Part shown: piece after piece, positions 37,351 to 45,814 of the stretch | How positions within the stretch are numbered: the first letter of the stretch is position 1 | How the letters are laid out: each line of letters starts with the position of its first letter | Assembly (NCBI GenBank): GCA_902794035.1 | Contig: CADBFN010000004.1 | Location: 1-64,000, forward strand | Length of the DNA: 64,000 nt | Direction: 5' to 3' | DNA from: an uncultured bacterium | GTDB lineage: Bacteria; Cyanobacteriota; Vampirovibrionia; Gastranaerophilales; Gastranaerophilaceae | Notes under the pieces: generated by a model | Seen by the model: the letters and a program-made list of their open reading frames with translations, nothing else | Databases searched by the model: none | Told to the model about the DNA's origin: nothing | Program-made: the position numbers and the translations under genes

Positions 37351-37415
37351 ATAGTATGTAATGCTATATTAATACTTGATTTATATTATTACATAGTATA
37401 ATTAATAATGCTATA
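37351..37415. promoter_or_regulatory. putative operator pair between XRE gene and glycan cassette 1
   Basis: Two copies of an ATAGTAT...ATGCTATA arrangement (37351-37368 and 37392-37415) lie between the divergent genes. The half sites are near-inverted, as expected for a dimeric XRE protein. Confidence 0.45.
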
Positions 37416-37457
37416 CCAAATAAAAAAATAAAATATATACTGTAAAACCGTAAGGAA

Positions 37458-37497
37458 AACAAATGACAAAAGTATCTGTAATAATACCTGTTTATAA
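37458..37497 (+). repeat. 40-bp identical block at the start of cassette 1
   Basis: Covers the last five leader bases and the first 35 coding bases of the GT2 gene. It is identical to 41782-41821 at the start of cassette 2. Confidence 0.9.
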
Positions 37498-39025
37498 CAA
37501 AGGTAAATATGTTGCCGAGGCAGTTGAATCTGCTCTCGGTCAAACTTATGCAGATACAGAGATTATCTGTATTGATGATTGCTCAACAGATAACAGTTAT
37601 GAAGTTTTAAAAGGATTAGCAGATAAATACAAACATATAGTTTTATTAAAAAATGAAGAAAATAAAGGGGTAATATACAGTAGAAATACGGCAATAGAAG
37701 CAGCGACCGGCGAATATATTTTACCGTTGGATGCGGATGATATCATAGAACCAACATATGTAGAAAAAGCCGCAAAAGTGTTGGATTCAAGACCTGATAT
37801 TGGTATTGTATATTGTGAAGCATGTCTTATTGGGACAAAAAATGGAAAATGGGATTTACCCCAATTTGACAAGGAAAAAATTTTATTTGGAAATATGATA
37901 TTTTGTAGTGCATTATTTAGGAAAAAAGATTTTTATAAAGCAGGCATGTACAAAGAAAATATGGAAGATTGTTGGGAAGATTATGATTTATGGCTTTCTT
38001 TTATCGAAAACAATCTCATTGCATACCAAATTCCTGAGATATTATTTTATTATAGAAAATCTGAGGCTAATGCGCGAAGTAATGTTATAGATACTGATGC
38101 ACATAGTGGTTATAAAAAAATTATAAGTAATCATGTGAATTTGTACTTAAATAATGAAAAATTTATCAGCAAATTTCTTGGAAGAGATAAAAACAAGCCA
38201 AATTTTAAGGGAATCTGCAATAAATATGATTTATATATTCCACTGGGTGCAACATGTTTTTGCACATCTGTGCTAAGACAGGCAGGGTTGCAATTTTACA
38301 GTTATGCGTTCGATTGGCTTTATGGTGCAAGTTTTATAGATAGAATTAAGATAATAGTTAATAATTTTTCTAATTGGTTGGACAAAGATGATTTAGAATA
38401 CATAGGTAATAGAACCAATCCACAACCTTGTGATATATACCGTAATAATAAAACAGGAATTGTATTTAACCACGATTTTAAAATATCGGCTCCACTTGAA
38501 GATACATATGCAAATGTAAAAGAAAAGTATGACAGAAGAATAAAAAGATTATTTAAGCAAATTTCTGTCAGCAAGAAAATTTTATTTGTATATATTGAGC
38601 CTCCTCATGTCATAAGTGATTACAATACTTCTCGCATTATAGAAGGGCAGAATTTATTGCAGAAAAAATTTCCTAGAACAGAAATTAGTATCCTTTATGT
38701 ATATAAGATAGGTGGAATTGAGTTTCAAAATCGAAAAATTAAAAAACTATCCGATAATATCACAACAATAGGTTTTGATTATGATGCATATAATTCAGAA
38801 TACCCTTACATCGCCAATGAAGATTTATTGAAAGAACTTTTTATCAATTGCAGTATATCTTTAACAAATTTACAACCTAGCAATAAAATAAAAGTTTTTT
38901 ACAAACAATATATATTAAATGCAATTTTGAAAAATATATTTTCTATTACAAAGGATAAAATTTTAAGGCGAAAAACAGTAAGAATATTTGGTATAAAAAT
39001 AAAAACACGACTGAGGGACATTTAA
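37463..39025 (+). CDS. GT2 glycosyltransferase fused to DUF1796 putative cysteine-peptidase-like domain
   Basis: 520 residues in two domains. Residues 1-220 are GT2 (SVIIPVYNKGKYV, IDDCSTDNS, LDADD, EDYDLWL). Residues about 250-490 match the DUF1796 papain-like group: IPLGATCFCTSVLR with the candidate nucleophile C265, then FDWLYG and a possible HVIS region. The end carries a IFGIKIK motif shared with other proteins here. The first 35 coding bases are identical to the gene at 41787. AAGGAAAA precedes the ATG. Confidence 0.82.
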   Translation: MTKVSVIIPVYNKGKYVAEAVESALGQTYADTEIICIDDCSTDNSYEVLKGLADKYKHIVLLKNEENKGVIYSRNTAIEAATGEYILPLDADDIIEPTYVEKAAKVLDSRPDIGIVYCEACLIGTKNGKWDLPQFDKEKILFGNMIFCSALFRKKDFYKAGMYKENMEDCWEDYDLWLSFIENNLIAYQIPEILFYYRKSEANARSNVIDTDAHSGYKKIISNHVNLYLNNEKFISKFLGRDKNKPNFKGICNKYDLYIPLGATCFCTSVLRQAGLQFYSYAFDWLYGASFIDRIKIIVNNFSNWLDKDDLEYIGNRTNPQPCDIYRNNKTGIVFNHDFKISAPLEDTYANVKEKYDRRIKRLFKQISVSKKILFVYIEPPHVISDYNTSRIIEGQNLLQKKFPRTEISILYVYKIGGIEFQNRKIKKLSDNITTIGFDYDAYNSEYPYIANEDLLKELFINCSISLTNLQPSNKIKVFYKQYILNAILKNIFSITKDKILRRKTVRIFGIKIKTRLRDI

Positions 39026-39027
39026 AA

Positions 39028-40311
39028 ATGAATAAAATATTATACTTGAGTAAAGATGATTATTCCCCACATTATATTATATACTTTTTGGGGTTAAAAA
39101 TAAAAATACGCAAAAAGATTACATCAAATGATAAGAATTTATATATTGATTATGTTCTTAATCATCAACAAGATAAAACAAAATATGTCGAGATAACAAA
39201 AGAAAGTCATAATATCAGCGAAAATAATCCAAAATTAATTGCTTTATACTTGCCTCAATATCACGATTTCCCCGAAAATGTAAAATGGTTCGGCAGGGGA
39301 TTTAGTGAATGGACAAATACTTCAAAAACTGTTCCTCAATTTGTTGGACATTATCAGCCACATATTCCAATAGATGTTGGTTATTACAATTTAGAATCAA
39401 ACAATGTTATGATAAGGCAAATTGAACTTGCTAAAAAATATGGCATTTCAGGATTTGGATTTTATTACTATTGGTATTCAGGTGATAAAATTATGGAAAA
39501 ACCAATAGAAAGATTTTTGGCAGACAAGTCATTAAATATAAATTTTTTTCTGTTTTGGGCTAATGAAGATTGGACGATGTTATGGGATAACGGTGATGCT
39601 GCTGAAGTATTACATAAGCAGGAAATCAAAGAAAACGATGCTGAAAAGTTTATGACCGACTTGCTTCCATATTTAAAGGATGAAAGGTATATAAAAATAA
39701 ATAATAAACCATTATTCGTATTATATGATCCAGAACTTTATCCCTATGATACATATATCAATTTTAATAAAAAAATACGTGCCATAGCAAAAGAAAATGG
39801 CTTTGACGATTTATATATTATAACTACAACATGGAGAGCTGATAATTATAAAAATAATTATAAAGAATTTACTGACAAATATTTACTTGATGGTTTATTT
39901 GAATTTTTTCCTCAAAGTTTACACAAAGTAACGAAAAAGATTTATCCAAGAGTAGTGAATAAAAAATTTGTCGGTGAAATATTTGATGTACATGATTATA
40001 TTGCGCGCAGGCAGTATCTGTATCAATGTAATACAAATTTGTTTAAAGGGATTTTCCCTAATTGGGATAATACTCCAAGAAAATGCTACAATCATGCTTT
40101 TATATGGCAAAACAACCCACAAGATTATAAAGTTTGGCTTAAAGACATATTAAACTGGACAAAAGATAATAAATCTAAAGAAGAACAGTATATTTTTATA
40201 AATGCTTGGAATGAATGGGCAGAAGGTGCACATCTTGAGCCTGACAAAAAATATGGATATGCATATTTACAGGCGACTAAGGAGGCTTTAGAAGAGTACA
40301 AAAATGGATAG
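39028..40311 (+). CDS. GH99-like/WbsX-type glycan enzyme
   Basis: 427 residues. A FLGLKIK motif is at 20-26. The core from about 70 has YLPQYHDFPENVKWFGRGF, EWTNTSKTVPQF, a FGFYYYWYSG block, LFWANEDWT and the closing INAWNEWAEGAHLEPD. These are hallmarks of the GH99-like domain of WbsX proteins found in O-antigen and rhamnan clusters, where the role may be transfer rather than hydrolysis. It follows the GT2-DUF1796 gene with 2 bases between and overlaps the next gene by 8. Confidence 0.88.
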   Translation: MNKILYLSKDDYSPHYIIYFLGLKIKIRKKITSNDKNLYIDYVLNHQQDKTKYVEITKESHNISENNPKLIALYLPQYHDFPENVKWFGRGFSEWTNTSKTVPQFVGHYQPHIPIDVGYYNLESNNVMIRQIELAKKYGISGFGFYYYWYSGDKIMEKPIERFLADKSLNINFFLFWANEDWTMLWDNGDAAEVLHKQEIKENDAEKFMTDLLPYLKDERYIKINNKPLFVLYDPELYPYDTYINFNKKIRAIAKENGFDDLYIITTTWRADNYKNNYKEFTDKYLLDGLFEFFPQSLHKVTKKIYPRVVNKKFVGEIFDVHDYIARRQYLYQCNTNLFKGIFPNWDNTPRKCYNHAFIWQNNPQDYKVWLKDILNWTKDNKSKEEQYIFINAWNEWAEGAHLEPDKKYGYAYLQATKEALEEYKNG

Positions 40312-41158
40312 AGTATGTGTATTTGCGCATTACGACATAAATAACATTATTCAAGATTATGTCGTTTATTATTTATCTCAACTAAAAAAAATATGTAAAA
40401 CTTTAATATTTGTATCAGATTCAAATATTGACAGTAAAGAGATTGAAAAAATATCGAAATATATAGATAAATGCATAATAGGAAGACACGAAGAATATGA
40501 TTTCGGATCCTATAAAAGGGGGTATCAATATGCAAAAGAGAATGCCTTGCTTGATGATATTGAAGAGTTAGTATTTGTAAATGACAGTTGTTACGGTCCT
40601 TTATTCTCAATTGAGAATGTATTTAATAAAATGTCTTTATTGGATGTTGATTTTTGGGGTATAAATGCAAACAGTAGAGGTATTGAATATTGTAATGAAA
40701 AATTAGTGCAAAATAATAAAGTCCATGTTCAAAGTTTCTTTATTGTTTTAAAATCAACTATATTTAAGTCTGAATATTTTTATAATTTTATAAATTCAGT
40801 TAAGAAGGAGAAAGACAAAGTAGATGTAGTAATAAACTACGAATTAGGACTCAGTCATAATCTAATTAAACAAGGTTTTAAATTTGATGTATTTTGTCCA
40901 CTAAGTTTGAAGGTCAAATCACCACATATAAAAGACAATATTAAATTAATTGTTAGAAATCAATGTCCTTTTTTGAAGACAAGTATTATGAGATTAGTTA
41001 ATATCAATGACGTATATCCGATGTTTTATTTGTTTTATATTTTTTTGTTTACTAAATATGATATTAGATTGATAAAAAAAGATCTAGCAATAAATAAAAG
41101 AAAAATACCGTTTGTTGAAATAATTACAAGTATATTAAGACAAATAATAAAGACTTAA
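40304..41158 (+). CDS. RgpF-like rhamnan synthesis protein
   Basis: 284 residues. The N-terminus VCVFAHYDINNIIQDYVVYYL and the block EEYDFGSYKRGYQ...ELVFVNDSCYGPL are characteristic of RgpF family proteins, which act in cell-wall or O-antigen polysaccharide assembly. FWGINANS and HVQSFFIVLK follow. The C-terminus is basic and hydrophobic. It is the last gene of cassette 1, with the ~87-bp border repeat starting at its stop codon. Confidence 0.85.
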   Translation: MDRVCVFAHYDINNIIQDYVVYYLSQLKKICKTLIFVSDSNIDSKEIEKISKYIDKCIIGRHEEYDFGSYKRGYQYAKENALLDDIEELVFVNDSCYGPLFSIENVFNKMSLLDVDFWGINANSRGIEYCNEKLVQNNKVHVQSFFIVLKSTIFKSEYFYNFINSVKKEKDKVDVVINYELGLSHNLIKQGFKFDVFCPLSLKVKSPHIKDNIKLIVRNQCPFLKTSIMRLVNINDVYPMFYLFYIFLFTKYDIRLIKKDLAINKRKIPFVEIITSILRQIIKT

Positions 41159-41240
41159 CTTATAATTCATTTTTTATAGCAGGGTCGGGTTCGATTCTGC
41201 TTTTTCTTTATTACACCAAAAAATAAAGACGCATTAAGTC
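41154..41240 (+). repeat. ~87-bp cassette border repeat, copy 1
   Basis: It closely matches 47649-47733. A GCAG...CTGC hairpin encloses GGTTCGATTC, resembling a tRNA T-arm, and the end resembles a terminator stem (AAAGAC...GTC). It marks the end of cassette 1. Confidence 0.85.
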
Positions 41241-41273
41241 CTTATAAAATTGCAGTTTAAACAGAGTTCTAAT

Positions 41274-41492
41274 TTAAAAATCAATCAGATCACGCACTTT
41301 AATATTGAGCGCGTCTGCAATATTTATCAATAAATCAAGGCTAACAGTTCTTTTTGCCGTTTCAATTTTTGCCAGATGTTCTCTTGATATGTCTAAAATC
41401 TCAGCCAGTTTGTCCTGAGTGTATCCGCGTTCGCGTCGTACCTTGAAAATTTTTCTGCCTAAAGAGTAGATTTTTGTAGCCTGATTGTCCAT
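41274..41492 (-). CDS. XRE family transcriptional regulator heading glycan cassette 2
   Basis: 72 residues, a minimal Cro/C1 helix-turn-helix: LGRKIFKVRRERGYTQDKLAEILDISREHLAKIETAKRT. It is divergent from the GT2 gene at 41787. A near-perfect palindrome TTATACT-AA-AGTATAA (41497-41512) lies just upstream of its ATG and overlaps the likely -10, which suggests autorepression. The 294-base gap to the next gene otherwise holds only the cassette promoter. Confidence 0.88.
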   Translation of the reverse strand: MDNQATKIYSLGRKIFKVRRERGYTQDKLAEILDISREHLAKIETAKRTVSLDLLINIADALNIKVRDLIDF

Positions 41493-41496
41493 AATG

Positions 41497-41512
41497 TTAT
41501 ACTAAAGTATAA
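41497..41512. promoter_or_regulatory. palindromic operator of the XRE gene
   Basis: TTATACT, two bases, AGTATAA: perfect 7-bp half sites immediately upstream of the regulator start. Confidence 0.55.
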
Positions 41513-41735
41513 TAATTTCTTTTTGCATAGTCTAAAAGAGAACACACAAAAAATTAAAACACTTATATTGTTTGTATAATGTGCATTATAGGCATTTTTG
41601 ATGTTAAAAATAATTGTACTATGGTCTAATTTTAATAAGAAAAATCAAATGATAATATATCATAGAAATTCAAATTAGCTGCGAAGAATTATTATTCTCT
41701 CATGAAATAATTTGTTAATGTTTGTAATCTTTAAG

Positions 41736-41763
41736 TTTACAAATTCCGATTTCATGTTAGCAT
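41736..41763 (+). promoter_or_regulatory. promoter of glycan cassette 2
   Basis: TTTACA (41736-41741), a 16-nt spacer and extended -10 TGT-TAGCAT (41755-41763), then a leader with AGGAG before the ATG at 41787. Confidence 0.5.
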
Positions 41764-41781
41764 GATTGTAGCCGATAGGAG

Positions 41782-41821
41782 AACAAATGACAAAAGTATC
41801 TGTAATAATACCTGTTTATAA
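41782..41821 (+). repeat. 40-bp identical block at the start of cassette 2
   Basis: Identical to 37458-37497. It includes the leader end and first 35 coding bases of the GT2 gene. Confidence 0.9.
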
Positions 41822-42656
41822 TGCCGAAAAATATTTAAGACAATGTCTTGATAGTGTAGTTAATCAGACACTAAAGGATATTGAAATAATTTGTGTTAAT
41901 GACGGTTCGTCTGATAATTCGTTAGAAATACTGCAGGAATACGCAAAAAAAGATGACAGAATAAAAATTATAAATAAGGTTAACGGAGGAGTTGCTTCTG
42001 CAAGGAATGCCGGTTTAGAAGTTGCTCAGGGAGAGTTTATCGGGTTTATTGATTCGGATGATTATATTGATCCGAATTATTACGAAAATTTGTATAACAG
42101 AGCAAAGGTAACCTGCTCAGATATTGTTGTCGCAGAATATATATACAGATTCCGTGACAAGAAAAAGAAAGTATTTTTGAAAGTTGATAAAAGTGTAGTT
42201 ACAACAAATGTAAAAGAGAAATTTGAATGCTTATATTTGCCTGATTTTTGTCATGTATGCAATAAAATATACAAACGTGATTTTCTGGAAGTGAGATTTC
42301 CGGAAGGTGTAATTTATGAGGATATTTATTTTACAACTCATGTATTGGCACAAGACGGCAGAATGGCTGTAGCAGAAAATGCCACTTATTATTACAGAAA
42401 TAATGCAGATTCAATTGTCAATGATACCAGCAGTTTGAATAAATATTTTTATCATAAAGCGATGGCTTATTTTTACAAATTTCTGCATGAGCAAAATATT
42501 GAAATTGACATAAATGCTTACCATAAAACAAAAAAATATAAATTTTTGGGTATCACCTTTCTAAAAATAAAGGATTGTTATTTTAAAAGCAGATACAGTC
42601 TTTTAGGAGTTTTAAAATGGAGTTCTATGAGATTAAGAATTGCAAAGGAGATATAA
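41787..42656 (+). CDS. GT2 glycosyltransferase
   Basis: 289 residues. SVIIPVYNAEKYLRQCLDS, NDGSSDNSLEIL and GFIDSDDYI show a GT-A fold; VIYEDIYF is the late acidic motif. The C-terminus has YKFLGITFLKIK, a variant of the LGIKIK motif of this region. The first part is very similar to the next gene, with 29 consecutive identical bases. AGGAG precedes the ATG. It is the first gene of cassette 2, and its stop directly abuts the next start. Confidence 0.9.
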   Translation: MTKVSVIIPVYNAEKYLRQCLDSVVNQTLKDIEIICVNDGSSDNSLEILQEYAKKDDRIKIINKVNGGVASARNAGLEVAQGEFIGFIDSDDYIDPNYYENLYNRAKVTCSDIVVAEYIYRFRDKKKKVFLKVDKSVVTTNVKEKFECLYLPDFCHVCNKIYKRDFLEVRFPEGVIYEDIYFTTHVLAQDGRMAVAENATYYYRNNADSIVNDTSSLNKYFYHKAMAYFYKFLHEQNIEIDINAYHKTKKYKFLGITFLKIKDCYFKSRYSLLGVLKWSSMRLRIAKEI

Positions 42657-44603
42657 ATGCCGAAAGTTAGTGTAATTATCCCTGTTTATAACGTGGAGAA
42701 ATATTTAAGACAATGTCTTGATAGTGTTGTAAATCAAACATTGAAAGATATTGAAATAATTTGTATTGACGACGGCTCGACAGATAATTCATTAAATATT
42801 TTGAAAGAATATGCTGCAAAAGATTCACGTGTAAAATTAATTATTCAGAAGAATCAAGGAGTATCTGCTGCAAGAAACCAAGGGCTACGCGCCATTAGCG
42901 GTGAGTACTATTTATTCATTGACAGTGATGATTGGATAGATGAGCAAATGCTTGAAAATATGTATAATAAGGCAATTGATGATAGTGTAGATCTAGTAAT
43001 CTGCAAATATTATGATTGCTTTAAATATATAAGACGTGAATCAAATTTCCCATTTTATGTGATAAATACTCCGCCATTTTACTTTGATAAATGCCATGAA
43101 GATTTTTATTATAGTCATACTGGTGCATTGTGTAAGTTATATAAAAACACCAAAAATCAAATGTTTAACGAAAATCTAAAGCTAGGTGAAGACACTGTTT
43201 TTTACTGGCAATATTGTCTTTCCAACAATCCAAAAATATCTATCATTAATAAACCATTCTATTTTTATAGACAGCACCCCCACAGTGCAATGCGCAATGT
43301 AAAACTTGTAATTGAAAACAAGTTAATTAACAGTATAGAATATTTAGTTAGTCAAAACTGTTTTAAAAAAGCTTCGCAGTATACTCAAGCCCATGTTTTA
43401 GACAGGTTTGCAAGTTCTATATGTTATCAAATAGATGAAATATTAAAAGGTGAAAAAATTCCGTCAAGTTATATAAAAAAACTTGATATGTTTATGAAAA
43501 AATTTAAAAATTTTGACACAAATATACTTGCAAATCTTAGATTTTATAGATTATTAGGGAAAAAGATTAACAATTGTAAATGGCGACCATATAAAACTTT
43601 TATTCACAATGTATTTTCTGTGTATAATGAAAACTTCCACAAAGTAGTATGTATTTTAGGGTTAAAAATTAAGCTGAAAACAAAAAATGATAAATCAATA
43701 GATATGGTATATCTATGGTGCGATGGCAATGACAAAGAATTCCAAAACCAAAAAACAAATTTACAAAAAAACTTTGGTTATAAGGTTACATTACAAGCTG
43801 TTTCTGATTGCAGGTATATAGATAATGATGAATTAAAATATTCATTGCGATCTTTAGAAAAATATGCAAATTGGATAGATAAGATTTATATCGTTACAAA
43901 TGGGCAATGTCCTGAATGGTTAAATATTAATAATCCGAGGGTTAAATTAATTAAACATTCTCAAATTATGCCAAAAGAAGCTTTACCTAATTTTAATTCA
44001 TCGGCAATTGAATTATGTATAAAAAATATCACAGATTTAAATGAATATTTTTTATATGGAAATGATGATTGCTTTTTTTTCGATCACGTTACCCCTGATT
44101 TTTTCTTTAAAAACAATAAGCCGATATATCGATTTATGGGAAAATATAACAAAAATATCAATGTTGATCTTTATGTCAATCTGTTACTTAATGCTGAGAA
44201 TTTGATTTACAAAAAATATAAAAAAAAGTATGACAGATGGCCTCATCATAATATAGACCCTTATAAAAAGTCTGCAATGGAAAAATGTTATAAGCAATTT
44301 AAAAAAGAAATTGACCGCACCATATTACACCCATTTAGAGATAGTTCAGATATTACAAAGACAATCTATGCTAATCACGCACTTGCAACAAAGCAGGCTA
44401 TACATAGAAATTTAACAAAACAAAAGAAATATGAGAGCATGTATATTGCAGCTCACGATAAAAATATTCTGTGGGAACTGATTCACAATAATCCAAAGTT
44501 AGTATGTATAAACGATGATGAGATAACTACAGATGAAGACAGGCAAAAATCAAGACAAATATTAGAAATACTATTTCCTAATAAATCATCGTTTGAAAAA
44601 TAA
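42657..44603 (+). CDS. GT2 glycosyltransferase fused to Stealth sugar-phosphotransferase domain
   Basis: 648 residues. Residues 1-230 are GT2 (SVIIPVYNVEKYL, DDGSTDNS, FIDSDDWID, LGEDTVF). A linker with ILGLKIK at 333-339 joins a Stealth domain: CR1 is DMVYLWCDGND (349-359), CR2 has DNDELKYSLRSLEKYANWI, FNSSAIE and FLYGNDD, and CR3 has a HHN...HPFRDSSDI segment. Stealth enzymes transfer hexose-1-phosphate to make phosphodiester-linked capsules. One chain could thus add a sugar and a phosphodiester-linked unit. Confidence 0.9.
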   Translation: MPKVSVIIPVYNVEKYLRQCLDSVVNQTLKDIEIICIDDGSTDNSLNILKEYAAKDSRVKLIIQKNQGVSAARNQGLRAISGEYYLFIDSDDWIDEQMLENMYNKAIDDSVDLVICKYYDCFKYIRRESNFPFYVINTPPFYFDKCHEDFYYSHTGALCKLYKNTKNQMFNENLKLGEDTVFYWQYCLSNNPKISIINKPFYFYRQHPHSAMRNVKLVIENKLINSIEYLVSQNCFKKASQYTQAHVLDRFASSICYQIDEILKGEKIPSSYIKKLDMFMKKFKNFDTNILANLRFYRLLGKKINNCKWRPYKTFIHNVFSVYNENFHKVVCILGLKIKLKTKNDKSIDMVYLWCDGNDKEFQNQKTNLQKNFGYKVTLQAVSDCRYIDNDELKYSLRSLEKYANWIDKIYIVTNGQCPEWLNINNPRVKLIKHSQIMPKEALPNFNSSAIELCIKNITDLNEYFLYGNDDCFFFDHVTPDFFFKNNKPIYRFMGKYNKNINVDLYVNLLLNAENLIYKKYKKKYDRWPHHNIDPYKKSAMEKCYKQFKKEIDRTILHPFRDSSDITKTIYANHALATKQAIHRNLTKQKKYESMYIAAHDKNILWELIHNNPKLVCINDDEITTDEDRQKSRQILEILFPNKSSFEK

Positions 44604-44620
44604 AAAGGGGGGAAATATAT

Positions 44621-45814
44621 ATGTTTACAATCGACATAAAAAAAATTATTTCAAATATTTTTTCTATAAAAAAATCGTGTAATAAAAAGCATAAAATTAT
44701 AACTATACTTGGAATAAAAATAAAATTATTAAATAAATCTTTTACTATTGATAAGAATTTAATACAAAAAATAAATAATAAAATAAGAGATAATAGTGTT
44801 TTGATTGTTGAATTTAATGACTTTCATCGAGAAATAATGCCAGGTTATGTAAGATACTTTGAAGATCTTGGGTATAATGTTGATATTTTGACTACTCTTA
44901 AACGAGATACTGTGGATTGTTTTTGTAGAATAAATGCATCAATTAACCAATATTTTGCGACACCTGCTACAATCCAATATTTTTTAACAAGAAATATTGA
45001 ATGTAATAAATATGAATATATTTTTTTTAATTCTTATTCTGTATTTAGAAATGATATTTCTGACATAAATTTGTATAAAATTTTAAAAATTGATAAAGAT
45101 AAAATTCCAAATAACTGGTTATTTGTTGCTCACACAGTCGAAAAAGTTGATAAAGAATTTATAACTAACAATAAAACAATTGCTTTAGGTGCAAATTTAT
45201 TAAATTTGCCAATAGTAAATCCCCATTATTTTGGGGACGTGAGAATAACAAATAAGAATACTAAAAAAACTATTTTTGTTATTTCAGGTGATAATATGAA
45301 AAGCTTTGCATTCATTGTAGATGCTGTTGAAAATTTGTTAAAAGCAAATATAACTAACTTCAAAATTTATGTAACAGGGCGATTAAAACATAAAGAATTG
45401 CATAATAAGCACAAAAAATATATTAATTTTTTAGGATACGTAAATTTTAAGACTTTATATAAACTTATTGAAGACTGTGATTTTATAATTTCAGGTTTAA
45501 ATCCAGAAAATGATACTCATAATTGGTATATCAAATATGGAACTTCTGGGGCATTTCAGCTATGTTATGGGTTTTGTAAACCCATGATAATTCCTGAAAA
45601 GTTTGCCGACAAAGCTTTATTGGGAAATGATAGTAGCATTTTATACAAAAGTAATGCTGATTTAGCAAAAGCTATGAAGGATGCTATATGTATGAATAAT
45701 ATTGAGTATCAAGAAAAACAATTAAAAATTAAAGTAATTGAAAAAACACTGTACAACTTATCATTAAAAAATTTACACAATATGTTAAAAGAAGAAAATG
45801 GAAAAATTAAATGA
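44621..45814 (+). CDS. GT-B-like glycosyltransferase
   Basis: 397 residues. The N-terminus carries ILGIKIK at 29-35, then a first Rossmann half (SVLIVEFNDFHREIMPGYVRYF) and a second half with IFVISGDNMKSFAFIVDAVENL, IYVTGRLKH, FLGYVNFKTLYKLIEDCDFIISGL and a KPMIIPEKF block, as in GT4-type enzymes. I cannot name the family with confidence. AAAGGGGGGAAA precedes the ATG. It overlaps the ABC gene by 4 bases. Confidence 0.7.
   Translation: MFTIDIKKIISNIFSIKKSCNKKHKIITILGIKIKLLNKSFTIDKNLIQKINNKIRDNSVLIVEFNDFHREIMPGYVRYFEDLGYNVDILTTLKRDTVDCFCRINASINQYFATPATIQYFLTRNIECNKYEYIFFNSYSVFRNDISDINLYKILKIDKDKIPNNWLFVAHTVEKVDKEFITNNKTIALGANLLNLPIVNPHYFGDVRITNKNTKKTIFVISGDNMKSFAFIVDAVENLLKANITNFKIYVTGRLKHKELHNKHKKYINFLGYVNFKTLYKLIEDCDFIISGLNPENDTHNWYIKYGTSGAFQLCYGFCKPMIIPEKFADKALLGNDSSILYKSNADLAKAMKDAICMNNIEYQEKQLKIKVIEKTLYNLSLKNLHNMLKEENGKIK

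Noticed and set aside
41274-41492. Antitoxin of a toxin-antitoxin pair
   Set aside because: The XRE protein is alone, divergent from a glycan operon and next to its own operator. No toxin-like partner is adjacent.
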